DNA from: Rhodothermales bacterium
GTDB taxonomy: Bacteria; Bacteroidota; Rhodothermia; Rhodothermales; JAHQVL01
Length of the DNA: 64,000 bases
Direction of reading: 5' to 3'
Assembly (NCBI GenBank): GCA_041391505.1
Contig: JAWKNW010000002.1
Coordinates: forward strand, 124,001-188,000
The first letter of the stretch is position 1. Every line of letters begins with the position of its first letter. Below are positions 36,321 to 48,085 of the stretch, in pieces. A program made the position numbers and the translations under genes. Below the pieces are notes generated by a model. It made no database searches. It was not told where the DNA came from and worked only from the letters and a program-made list of their open reading frames with translations.

Positions 36321-36624
36321 GATGCAGTGTAGGTTGGGGAGGACGATCACGAACACCGGCCTTGCAGCCAGCCACCGGAGAAGCCGGCGCGGCGCAGGCC
36401 GCGCATAATGTAGGGATTTCTTTTCATCACATCACATCTCCCCCCATCCCTCGGGGCCCTCGCACGCGCTTCGGCAGGAAGCAGCCCTGTAGGATCCCCG
36501 CCTACACGTCTGTACGCCCCCGCACCGCCACATCCCGGCGACCTGCCCCGTCACGTTGCCTTACACGTCGCCCCGTTCTTTCATGGCACGTATCGCCCCG
36601 ACTTTCACCTTCTGGTTGCGGACC
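36321..36624. other. divergent promoter region between sulfatase and PFOR
   Basis: 304 bp without a supported gene. It must contain the promoters of the sulfatase (minus) and the pyruvate:ferredoxin oxidoreductase (plus). Near 36405-36450 the sequence is relatively AT-rich (TAATGTAGGGATTTCTTTTC). No clear operator was recognised. Confidence 0.4.
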
Positions 36625-40272
<3,648 letters not shown>

Positions 40273-40348
40273 TCGCCGATCCCCCGGCCTCGCTCAGGAC
40301 AGACCGCACATCGGAAATCAAAATCTTCAATCGCTAATCGCTACTCAA

Positions 40349-41365
40349 ATGGATCTCTCGACCACCTACCTCGGCCTCTCGCTCAAGAACCCGATCGTGG
40401 CGTCTGCCTCGCCGCTGTCCGAACAGGTATCGACGATCCGCCGGCTGGAAGACGCCGGCGCAGCCGCCGTCGTGATGCACTCCCTCTTCGAGGAGCAGCT
40501 CACGCGGGAGAGCCACCGGCTGGACCACTATCTCGACTACGGGACGGAGAGCTTCGCCGAGGCGTTGAGCTACTTCCCGGAGGCCGAGGCCTACCATGTG
40601 GGGCCCGACCAGTACCTCGACAAGATCCGGGCGGCGCGCGAGGCCGTGGACATCCCGATCATCGGCAGCCTCAACGGCATCTCGTCCGGCGGATGGATAC
40701 GGTATGCGAAAGATATCGAGGAGGCCGGCGCGCACGCGCTCGAGCTCAACATCTACTATATCCCCACCGACCCCGACCAGACGGGCGCCCAGGTGGAGGC
40801 GCGCTACGTCGACATCGTCAAGGCGATCCGCGAACACATCTCGATCCCGCTCGCCGTCAAACTCAGCCCCTTTTTCAGCTCCATGGCGCACATGGCGCTC
40901 CAGCTCGCCGGCGCCGGCGCGAACGGGCTGGTGATGTTCAACCGGTTTTACCAGCCAGACCTCGACCTGGACAGTCTGGAGGTGCGCCCGCATCTCGTGC
41001 TGAGCGAGTCGGGCGAGCTGCGGCTACCGCTGCGGTGGGTCGCGATCCTGTACGGCCGCGTGCCGGTCGATTTCGCCATCACGAGCGGGGTACATACCTT
41101 CGAGGACGTGCTGAAGGGGGTGATGGCCGGCGCGAACGTTACCATGATGGCCTCCGAACTCCTGAAACACGGCATCGACCGTATCGCCGTCATCCTCGAC
41201 GAGGTGCAGCACTGGCTGACGCTGCACGAATACGAATCGATCCAGCAGATGTGCGGCAGCATGAGCCAGCGGCACGTGAAGGAGCCCTCGGCGTTCGAGC
41301 GGGCGAACTACATGAAAGAGCTGCAGTCGTGGCGGCCGGACCCGGCCGGGTTTTCGCCGTACTGA
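40349..41365 (+). CDS. dihydroorotate dehydrogenase-like flavoprotein
   Basis: 338 residues with the FMN TIM-barrel pattern of dihydroorotate dehydrogenases: start MDLSTTYLGLSLKNPIVASASPL, PIIGSLNG, PLAVKLSPFF, and FAITSGVHTFEDVLKGVMAGA. However, the substrate loop that reads NxSCPN in true enzymes is NIYYIPTDPDQTG (from N134), so it probably does not act in pyrimidine synthesis. Genes of this type often lie just after PFOR genes, as here (76 bp gap), suggesting a ferredoxin-linked flavoprotein role. The reaction is unknown. Confidence 0.85.
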   Translation: MDLSTTYLGLSLKNPIVASASPLSEQVSTIRRLEDAGAAAVVMHSLFEEQLTRESHRLDHYLDYGTESFAEALSYFPEAEAYHVGPDQYLDKIRAAREAVDIPIIGSLNGISSGGWIRYAKDIEEAGAHALELNIYYIPTDPDQTGAQVEARYVDIVKAIREHISIPLAVKLSPFFSSMAHMALQLAGAGANGLVMFNRFYQPDLDLDSLEVRPHLVLSESGELRLPLRWVAILYGRVPVDFAITSGVHTFEDVLKGVMAGANVTMMASELLKHGIDRIAVILDEVQHWLTLHEYESIQQMCGSMSQRHVKEPSAFERANYMKELQSWRPDPAGFSPY

Positions 41366-41401
41366 GGCGTCGTCGCCGGAGCCGGAAGCGATCGGCCGGC
41401 G

Positions 41402-41806
41402 TCAGGGTGTGGAAGGCTCCCGATTCGGGTCGCCCAGGGACGGCTCCGACGTCTCCAGCGCCACATCGAGCCGCGCGTGCAGTTCGTCGAACCGCGTCTC
41501 GATCAGCCGGCGCAGTTCGTTGATGCGCGAGAGCTCCTCGTCGTCCGCGAGCTTGCGGGCCTTTTCGAGTTCCTTGTGTTGCTTCCGCGCTTCCAGCAGC
41601 GCCACGGTTTCGGCCTTCCCCAGGAAAAGCAGAAAGATCACGGCCAGCAAACCCACGAAGCCCAGCATGAATACGCCCAGCGGCATCTGGATGTCGCCGA
41701 ACAGGAAGCTCAGGGAAAACGGCGTCGTGAAGGCGCTCCAGTTGATGGCGGCGAAGAGGATCAGCAGAAATAACAGAGCGATAACGATGATGGTGCGCAG
41801 TTTCAT
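41402..41806 (-). CDS. LapA-domain (DUF1049) membrane protein
   Basis: 134 residues. A strong ribosome-binding site AGGAGGAAG sits 6 bp before the ATG at 41806. Two membrane helices (about 5-22 and 45-65) are separated by the LapA-type loop TTPFSLSFLFGDIQMPLGVF; a cytoplasmic coiled coil (EARKQHKELEKARKLADDEE and following helix) forms the C terminus. LapA domain proteins aid lipopolysaccharide assembly regulation in proteobacteria; here the function is undetermined. Convergent with the preceding flavoprotein gene. Confidence 0.85.
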   Translation of the reverse strand: MKLRTIIVIALLFLLILFAAINWSAFTTPFSLSFLFGDIQMPLGVFMLGFVGLLAVIFLLFLGKAETVALLEARKQHKELEKARKLADDEELSRINELRRLIETRFDELHARLDVALETSEPSLGDPNREPSTP

Positions 41807-42134
41807 GGCAGCTTCCTCCTGGTGGATGTAGGTTGAACCGGAACGGCGATGGGATGCGCAGGATCGTGGGACGCGCCTCAGGGTAGATACCCTTCCCGGC
41901 GTGAAAAGAGCCGCAGGGTCCGGTTTTTCGTATCTTTTTCGAGGGCACCGGCGTAGTTTGAAGGCGTTCTATTGCATGAGTCGACCCACACCCGGGCGCC
42001 GATCGCAGCGCCGCCCGCAGGCCGTCAGACGCCGGCGCCATCAGCCCGCTGACATCCTGCGTCCTACCAGGCCGTGTCTGAAAAATCGTTCGGGCCGTCC
42101 CGGAGCATCCAAAAAACCTCCAAAACAGCGTTGG

Positions 42135-42155
42135 ATCCTGAATCACATTCAGGAT
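42135..42155. promoter_or_regulatory. perfect palindrome upstream of coiled-coil gene
   Basis: ATCCTGAAT, a CAC spacer, then ATTCAGGAT: nine-base arms in exact dyad, centred 67 bp before the ATG at 42212. The geometry is that of a dimeric repressor or activator site, but no cognate regulator is evident. Confidence 0.5.
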
Positions 42156-42163
42156 ACGTTTCG

Positions 42164-42183
42164 GTCTGAATGATTTATCAGAC
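42164..42183. promoter_or_regulatory. inverted GTCTGA pair in the 5' leader
   Basis: GTCTGA (42164-42169) and TCAGAC (42178-42183) form a short dyad ending 28 bp before the ATG at 42212. The same GTCTGAA word recurs at 42075 and three times in 58901-58990. Confidence 0.4.
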
Positions 42184-42211
42184 AGAACCTAACCCGCAAA
42201 ATCGCACGATC

Positions 42212-42511
42212 ATGGAAAAACAGGAATTTCTCGACAAAGCCGGCAAACTGTTCGACTGGTTCGACAAGACGAAGGATAAGCTCGTCGAAGAAGCCGGCGA
42301 CCTGAAGGAAGATCTCGCCGAAAAGGCCAAGGAGCTCGAAGGCAAACGCGAAATCCTGAAGCAGAAGCTCGAAAAAGCGCGCGAGGCCGGCGAGGAAAAA
42401 TGGGAGGAGCTGAAGGACGACCTCGAAGAAAGCTTCACCGAGATGAAAGCCGGCGCCGAAAAGTTCGTCGACAAACTCAAGAAGGACGACGCCGCGCCCA
42501 CCGGCGAGTGA
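42212..42511 (+). CDS. highly charged coiled-coil protein, 99 aa
   Basis: From MEKQEFLDKAGKLFDWFDKT. Almost entirely Lys/Glu/Asp/Ala heptads with no hydrophobic core domain, for example EDLAEKAKELEGKREILKQK; predicted to be one long amphipathic helix. Resembles stress-induced LEA/YtxH-like small proteins. No enzyme motif. Followed by a strong terminator; upstream palindromes suggest regulated expression. Confidence 0.8.
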   Translation: MEKQEFLDKAGKLFDWFDKTKDKLVEEAGDLKEDLAEKAKELEGKREILKQKLEKAREAGEEKWEELKDDLEESFTEMKAGAEKFVDKLKKDDAAPTGE

Positions 42512-42525
42512 GCCTCGATTCCACG

Positions 42526-42561
42526 AAAAAAGCCGCACCCGGTCTCGGATGCGGCTTTTTT
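42526..42561. terminator. bidirectional terminator between coiled-coil gene and glgC
   Basis: AAAAAAGCCGCA (42526-42537) pairs exactly with TGCGGCTTTTTT (42550-42561). A and T tracts flank the stem, so it functions on both strands: downstream of the coiled-coil gene (plus) and of glgC (minus). Confidence 0.9.
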
Positions 42562-42589
42562 ACGTTTATTCAACGGCGCGACGTGCGCT

Positions 42590-43945
42590 TCACAGCGCAG
42601 CCGCCATCCCCACCGACACCGCCGGCTTGAGGTATTCGGCCGGCAGCCGGTTGACGTGGATGGGCACATTGGTCACGCCGATCAGGGTGCCCTCGGGCAC
42701 GACCGCGTTGCGGGGGATCACGATGATCCCGTCGCGGATGTAGTAGAACGCCCCCTCGCCTTCCTGGACGTTTTCCTGGTTGGCCAGCACGCTGCCGTTC
42801 CCGATCCGCGCGTTCATGTCGATCACCGCGTTTTCGATGAAGCAGGCCTCGCCCACGCCGGGATGATCCGGCGCACTCACGTTGCGCACGCCGCCCGAAG
42901 GCCCGGCTTCGTAGTAGTCGGCGCCCATCATGACGGTATTTTTCAGCGTGCTGCGTTCGCCGACGATCGAGCGAATCCCGAGGACGCTGTGGTAGATCCG
43001 CGCGTTCGTCACGTTCGACCCTTCACAGATGATCGCGTCGTGGATGAGCGACCCGATGATCTTCGCCGGCGGCAACGCCTCCGCGCGCGTCCGCATGTGC
43101 AGGCACGAGGCGTGGAAATCGAAGGACGGCTTTGGCTGCGTCATCGCGATGTTGGCCGCGTGGTAGGAGCGAATGCTCCCCACGTCGCTCCAGTACCCGT
43201 CGAACGGGTAGCTCACCACCTTCCACAGGTCGAGCGCCGACGGGATGATGTCCTTCCCGAAATCGTGACGCGACCGGTCCTCGAGCAGGAGTTTGCGCAG
43301 GACATCCTTCTTGAACAGGTAGATGCCCGTCGACGCCAGGTAGTGCCGGCCCGCCTGCTCCATCGCCGCCGTCACCGGACTCCGCAGCCCCGCAAGTTGC
43401 GCCGGCGCCGGCTTCTCGCGAAATACGGTGATCGTGTCGTCGCCGGAGATCTGCATGATGCCGAAGGACGTCGCGTCCTCGGCCGTCACCGGCGTGGTCG
43501 CCACGGTGATGTCGGCGTCCCGCTCCACGTGATGCCGATAGAGCGTCTCGTAGTCCATGTCGTAGATCTGATCGCCCGACAGGACCAGCACGTAGTCGCC
43601 GGCGTGATGATCGAGATGGTGCAGGACCTGGCGGACGGCGTCGGCCGTGCCCCTGAACCAGTCGGACGAGTGCGGCGTCTGTTCGGCGGCCAGAATCGAG
43701 ACGAAGCGATCGTCGTAGGCATCGAAACGATACGTTTCTGAAAGATGCCGATGCAGGCTCGCCGAGTTGAATTGCGTCAGGACGAAGATGCGCTCTATGC
43801 CCGAGCGCAGGCAGTTCGTGATGGGGATGTCCACCAGCCGGTATTTGCCGAGGAGCGATATGGCGGGCTTCGCGTGGGTTGCCGTCAACGGGAAAAGCCG
43901 TTTTCCGGCCCCGCCTCCGAGCACGACTGCGAGTACGTTGTTCAT
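42590..43945 (-). CDS. glgC: glucose-1-phosphate adenylyltransferase
   Basis: 451 residues from MNNVLAVVLGGGAGKRLFPL at 43945. The nucleotidyltransferase motif GGGAGKRLFPLT (10-21), KPAISLLGKYRLVDIPITNC, VLSGDQIYDMDY and the substrate-binding FREKP are present, then a left-handed beta-helix C-terminal half (SLIHDAIICEGSNV). It makes ADP-glucose from glucose-1-phosphate and ATP, the committed step of glycogen synthesis. No glgA or glgB is in the window. The antiporter gene lies 482 bp upstream on the same strand. Confidence 0.96.
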   Translation of the reverse strand: MNNVLAVVLGGGAGKRLFPLTATHAKPAISLLGKYRLVDIPITNCLRSGIERIFVLTQFNSASLHRHLSETYRFDAYDDRFVSILAAEQTPHSSDWFRGTADAVRQVLHHLDHHAGDYVLVLSGDQIYDMDYETLYRHHVERDADITVATTPVTAEDATSFGIMQISGDDTITVFREKPAPAQLAGLRSPVTAAMEQAGRHYLASTGIYLFKKDVLRKLLLEDRSRHDFGKDIIPSALDLWKVVSYPFDGYWSDVGSIRSYHAANIAMTQPKPSFDFHASCLHMRTRAEALPPAKIIGSLIHDAIICEGSNVTNARIYHSVLGIRSIVGERSTLKNTVMMGADYYEAGPSGGVRNVSAPDHPGVGEACFIENAVIDMNARIGNGSVLANQENVQEGEGAFYYIRDGIIVIPRNAVVPEGTLIGVTNVPIHVNRLPAEYLKPAVSVGMAAAL

Positions 43946-44427
43946 CGAATGACGCATGATAACTGGTAAGAAAGAAGCTTCGTTGCCATGCCGATTTGCC
44001 ACACGCGCCGGCGCTCGACACGAGCCCGGGACGGGGGGAGCCTACCGGGTGCCGGATCGGACGGATGCGTTCAAGGGGCGGCGGACCGGACAGGTGCCTT
44101 TTTCCACCACGGCGCCGGCAATCCCGAGGATTTTTCCCGTCTGGCCGTCACCGTGCATAGAACACACGTCGATTCAACGGCCGTGCCATCGTGTGCCGTA
44201 ATCACGGATCTGTCCGTGAACGAACTGTTATGATAACATAACCATCCGCTACGCGAAGGCTGCGAGGGACGCCGGCGTCGGGTTGTGCAGGTTCCTCTCG
44301 GCACGACGCGACGGACGCCCCTACAGGCGCTCCATATGGCTCGAAGCGTACCCTCTCAACATCGACACCACCTCTGCATTCTAAAGTCAATCAGATGCTG
44401 AGTTTATGGGCAGGCGAGGACGGCCCT
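43946..44427. other. 482-bp region upstream of glgC with inverted repeats
   Basis: No gene is supported; short frames here are low-complexity. Two dyads are visible on the glgC side: TCACGGA/TCCGTGA (44202-44208 with 44213-44219) and GTTAT/ATAAC (44227-44231 with 44238-44242) inside an AT-rich patch. They could form the glgC promoter/operator or end the antiporter transcript. Confidence 0.4.
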
Positions 44428-46752
44428 TTAATGCAGCAGCAGTTCGCGCAGGGCGTCCGGACTTTCGCCTTCCATCCACTGCGGGAGGAAGGACGGGCGG
44501 TCGACGTGTCCGATGATGTGGGCGAGGATGCGCAGGTGCTGCCCGGGGCGTTCGAGGGGCGTGACCAGCAGGAGCGCCGCGAAGATGGGATCGGTGCTGC
44601 CTTCGGGGATTTCGGTGAACTCGGGGTCGGCGTGCATCTCGTCGTAGCGGATGCGCACGCCGCCGCTGCATCGTACGAGCATCAGTTCGGGGCGATCGAG
44701 GCCGGCCAGGCGGCAGTGCGGCAGGACCACGCCGCGCGTCAGGGGCGTCGCGCCAAAGCGCGTGCCCTCCTGGAGGCCGCGCAGGATGTCTTCCTCGGCC
44801 GTGCCGAGACGGCCCGCGAGCCGGCTGGCGCCTTCCTCGAGGACGCGCGAGAAGGATTCGACCTTGATCATCTCGACAAAGCCGGCCGAGCGCACCATCT
44901 CCTCATAGATGCGCTCGTCGCGCACGTCCTCCTCCTTGCGCTGCGGGGGCAGGAACGCCACGAAAACATCCCCCACCTCGGCCGTCGGCGTTTCGCCCAC
45001 GACGAAGACGTCCAGACGTCCCTGCGGCTTGAGCAGGAGCAGGGGGATGACGTCGTCCTCGTACTCTTCCATCAGGGTATCGAAGTCGTCCGGCGTGTCG
45101 ATGGCGAAGGCATGCAGCTCGCCGCCCTGCATGAGGCGCTGGCCCAGCGTGACGTGATCGGCCTTTTCGGAAAACAGCGGCCGGCCGCGCAGATGCAGCG
45201 GCAACATCCCGTGCCGGGTATCCCGGTCCTGCGTGCGGGAGACGAGCTGGTAGACTTCCGCGCTCTCGAACACCTCGGAAAAATGCAGCGTGGCCAGCGA
45301 GTTCACCTCGTCGTTGGGCGTCATCGCCAGCAACTTGCCGATCCCGCCCAGGTCCAGCTCGTCGAACGCCGTGTCCGACAAAGCGTCGGTGCACTGGGCG
45401 CGCACGCCCTGCTGACGCGCCTGCTCGATGTTTTTGGCATTGGCGTCGATGACGAGCACGTTGCGGCTGTGCTCCTGCACGATCTTCGCCAGCCGGATGC
45501 TCCACGCGTTCGCGCCGAGGATGAGCAGCCCCTGCGGCGCCGGCTGCGCCAGCCCCAGGCGCCGCGCCAGCGGGCTGAGCGTCAACCCGTACACCGTCAC
45601 CGTACCCACGATGACGAGGAAAACGATGGGCACCAGCGCATCGATCACGCCGGGGTAGATGGGCTCCAGACGGAACGCAAACAACGAAGCCACCGCCGCC
45701 GCGACGATCCCCCGCGGCGCCAGCCACGACAGGAACAGCTTCTCGCGCCATCCGAATCGGGACTGCACCAGCGAGGTAAAAACGGCTATCGGACGCACGA
45801 CGAGGATCAGGAAGGCCAGAAACAGCACCGCCCGCCAGCCGATGTAATCCAGCGCACTGATCTCCAGCCGGGCGCTGAGCAGGATGAACAGGGTCGCGAT
45901 CAGCAGCACCTGGAGATCCTCCTTGAATTCGGTGATCCGCCTCACCGACACATAGGGCTGGTTGGCCAGCATGATCCCCATGAGCGTCGAGGTCAGCAGG
46001 CCCGATTCTTCCTGGAGGATGTTGGATAACTCGAAGGTGGCCAGGACGAGCATCAACGCGAAGGGGTTGAGCAGATAGTCCGGCACCAGCCGCCGGCGCA
46101 GGATGAGCAGCATCAGCGCCGCGCCGGTGATGCTCACGCCCAGGCTCACAAAAAACACGTTGAAGAGGCCGGCCAGGGCTTCCCAGACCGCCTCGCTGAC
46201 GTGTTCGGCCTCGGCGCCGTTGAGCAGCACGATCGCCTCGAGAACGAGCACCGCCAGGATGGCGCCGGCGGGGTCGACGGTGATGCCCTCCCAGCGCGCA
46301 ATGATGCCCACGCGACCGCTCGGCCGCACATGGCGCAGGAGCGGAATGACCACGGTAGGACCGGTCACGGTCAGGATGGCGCCGATCTGGATCGCCATCC
46401 CGATGTTGAAACCGGCGATGTAATGCGCCCCGAGACTCGCCAGCACCCACGTCACCAGCACCCCGACCGTGATCAGGCTCACGACGGCCGCCCCGACTTC
46501 CCGCAGGTCGCTCACCTTGAGGCTCAGCCCGCCCTCGAACAGAATCACCCCGATGGCGAGCGAAACGAACGCAAACACCCACTCGCCCTGCAGCGAGGCC
46601 GGCGACAGAAAACCCGTGACGGGGCCGGCCAGAAACCCCAGCAACAGCAGCAGCAGGATCGATGGCACCCGGACACGCCATGCAAGCCATTGCGCCCCGA
46701 TACCGAGCACGAAGATGCTTACAATACCGAGAAGAATTTGCTCTACGGACAC
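44428..46752 (-). CDS. CPA1 cation:proton antiporter fused to TrkA-N and EIIA-like domains
   Basis: 774 residues. Residues 1-400 form the antiporter core with about 12 helices; the antiporter motif TVTGPTVVIPLLRHVRP is at 128-144 and EGITVDPAGA with E155 and D160 is the expected acidic/aspartate site. A TrkA-N-like nucleotide-sensing domain follows (ILGANAWSIRLAKIVQEHSR, 411-430, with a degenerate glycine motif). The C-terminal 150 residues resemble a PTS EIIA-type domain, with a possible phospho-histidine H679 in VVLPHCRLAG. It probably exchanges Na+ or K+ for protons under nucleotide or phosphotransfer control. Confidence 0.88.
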   Translation of the reverse strand: MSVEQILLGIVSIFVLGIGAQWLAWRVRVPSILLLLLLGFLAGPVTGFLSPASLQGEWVFAFVSLAIGVILFEGGLSLKVSDLREVGAAVVSLITVGVLVTWVLASLGAHYIAGFNIGMAIQIGAILTVTGPTVVIPLLRHVRPSGRVGIIARWEGITVDPAGAILAVLVLEAIVLLNGAEAEHVSEAVWEALAGLFNVFFVSLGVSITGAALMLLILRRRLVPDYLLNPFALMLVLATFELSNILQEESGLLTSTLMGIMLANQPYVSVRRITEFKEDLQVLLIATLFILLSARLEISALDYIGWRAVLFLAFLILVVRPIAVFTSLVQSRFGWREKLFLSWLAPRGIVAAAVASLFAFRLEPIYPGVIDALVPIVFLVIVGTVTVYGLTLSPLARRLGLAQPAPQGLLILGANAWSIRLAKIVQEHSRNVLVIDANAKNIEQARQQGVRAQCTDALSDTAFDELDLGGIGKLLAMTPNDEVNSLATLHFSEVFESAEVYQLVSRTQDRDTRHGMLPLHLRGRPLFSEKADHVTLGQRLMQGGELHAFAIDTPDDFDTLMEEYEDDVIPLLLLKPQGRLDVFVVGETPTAEVGDVFVAFLPPQRKEEDVRDERIYEEMVRSAGFVEMIKVESFSRVLEEGASRLAGRLGTAEEDILRGLQEGTRFGATPLTRGVVLPHCRLAGLDRPELMLVRCSGGVRIRYDEMHADPEFTEIPEGSTDPIFAALLLVTPLERPGQHLRILAHIIGHVDRPSFLPQWMEGESPDALRELLLH

Positions 46753-46893
46753 GACGAAGGGGGTCTACAGACGAAGAAGGACCGAACGAACCCGCCCGGG
46801 CCGTTCGGGCTCCATAATACGCAAAAGAGACCACGTTGCCGTGTTAATCCTTCGTGCAGGCGCGCGCCGATCCGGAGGTGCTCCGGCGCCGTT

Positions 46894-47889
46894 TCAGGCC
46901 GCCACGGCACGCTTCTCAAAGCCATGCGGATGCGCCCTGTGCCAGGCCCACGCGCTTTCCAGGATCTGCCGGAGTTCGGGGTACGCCGGCTTCCACCCGA
47001 GCTCGCGCCGCACCCGGTCGCTGCCGGCGATCAGTGTCGCCGGATCGCCCGGACGCCGCGGCCCGATCTGGACGGGTATCGGATGGCCGGTCACCTCTCG
47101 TGCGGCCTCCACGACCTCCAGGATGCTGAATCCGTTGCCGTTGCCGAGGTTATAGGTGCGGCTACCGGCGTCCAGTGCACGAAGCGCCAGGATATGCGCC
47201 TGCGAGAGGTCCTTGATATGGACATAGTCGCGCACGCACGTCCCGTCGGGCGTGTCGTAGTCGTTCCCGTAGATCACCACATGATCCCGCTGCCCCAGCG
47301 CCACCTGCAGCACGATCGGGATGATGTGGGTTTCGGGGGTATGATCCTCGCCGTGATCGGCCGAGACCGCCCCGCACGCATTGAAGTAGCGCAGCGCGGC
47401 GTACCGCATGCCATAGACGCGGTCCATCCAGTGCAGCATCCGCTCCAGGATGTACTTCGACTCGCCGTACGGGCTGCCCGGCACGATCGGGGCCTCGGGC
47501 TCGATCGGCATCACCTCGGCGGCGCCGAACAGATTGGCCGTCGATGAGAGGATGAACTTGCGGACCCCGTGCGCGATGGCGCTCTCCAGAAGGTTCAACC
47601 CGTTCCGGATGTTGTCACCCAGATAGAGAAACGGCTTTTCCATCGACTCGCCCACCAGCGTGTGCGAGGCGAAATGCATGATGGCGTCGGGGCGATGCGC
47701 CGCCATCGTGTCGTCCACCAGGGCGCGGTCGGCGAGGTCGCCCTCGACGAACACGGCGTCCGGATGGACGGCGGCGCGGTGGCCCTGGTACAGGTTGTCC
47801 AGCACGACGACGGCATCGCCGGCTTCGATGAGATCGCGAACCGCCGTGCTGCCGATATACCCGGCTCCGCCGGTGACGAGTATCTTCAT
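46894..47889 (-). CDS. galE: UDP-glucose 4-epimerase
   Basis: 331 residues from MKILVTGGAGYIGSTA; the longer upstream frame is not used. NAD-binding GGAGYIGS is at 7-14; the catalytic residues are Ser/Thr at 116-117 (ILSSTANLFG) and the Y141xxxK145 pair in YGESKYILE. The 331-residue length and VVEAAREVTGHPIPVQIGPR motif fit GalE rather than broader epimerases. It interconverts UDP-glucose and UDP-galactose. Downstream of galM on the same strand; the hairpin at 48011-48059 lies between, so expression may be partly separate. Confidence 0.94.
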   Translation of the reverse strand: MKILVTGGAGYIGSTAVRDLIEAGDAVVVLDNLYQGHRAAVHPDAVFVEGDLADRALVDDTMAAHRPDAIMHFASHTLVGESMEKPFLYLGDNIRNGLNLLESAIAHGVRKFILSSTANLFGAAEVMPIEPEAPIVPGSPYGESKYILERMLHWMDRVYGMRYAALRYFNACGAVSADHGEDHTPETHIIPIVLQVALGQRDHVVIYGNDYDTPDGTCVRDYVHIKDLSQAHILALRALDAGSRTYNLGNGNGFSILEVVEAAREVTGHPIPVQIGPRRPGDPATLIAGSDRVRRELGWKPAYPELRQILESAWAWHRAHPHGFEKRAVAA

Positions 47890-48010
47890 GAGATGCCCTC
47901 TGGGATATGTTTCCGTGATGTGCGCCGGAACGATGGCCGGCAGGCGTCCACGCGGCCGGCGGGGAAAGAGGGGAAGTGCTGCCCGGATCTTCGATTCCGG
48001 AAAACGAACG

Positions 48011-48059
48011 CGCCCCGCCGCGAGCGGACGACTGGCAGTCGTCACATCGCGGCGGGGCG
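48011..48059 (-). terminator. large hairpin between galM and galE
   Basis: CGCCCCGCCGCGA (48011-48023) pairs exactly with TCGCGGCGGGGCG (48047-48059). The loop contains a second stem GACGACT/AGTCGTC. On the minus strand the stem is followed by CGTTCGTTTTCC, a weak U tract, so it may attenuate galM-to-galE transcription. Confidence 0.6.
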
Positions 48060-48085
48060 ACGAAAGTTGCGGTGACGCGGACGCG

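Larger units (their letters stand above)
41807..42211. other. 405-bp gene-free region with two palindromes
   Basis: A 90-codon frame at 41901-42173 is arginine/proline rich and has no other support, so it is not called. The region contains the perfect palindrome at 42135-42155 and the inverted GTCTGA pair at 42164-42183 just before the coiled-coil gene, plus another GTCTGAAAA at 42075. These look regulatory for the gene at 42212. Confidence 0.5.

Noticed and set aside
41901..42173. 90-codon plus-strand frame before the coiled-coil gene
   Set aside because: Arg/Pro-rich, no start signal, overlaps palindromes that look regulatory.
44202..44390. Short minus-strand frame upstream of glgC
   Set aside because: No coding signature; overlaps inverted repeats.
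44903..46834. Alternative minus-strand frame over the antiporter
   Set aside because: Frame-shifted reading of the antiporter gene with Gly/Arg/Ala bias.
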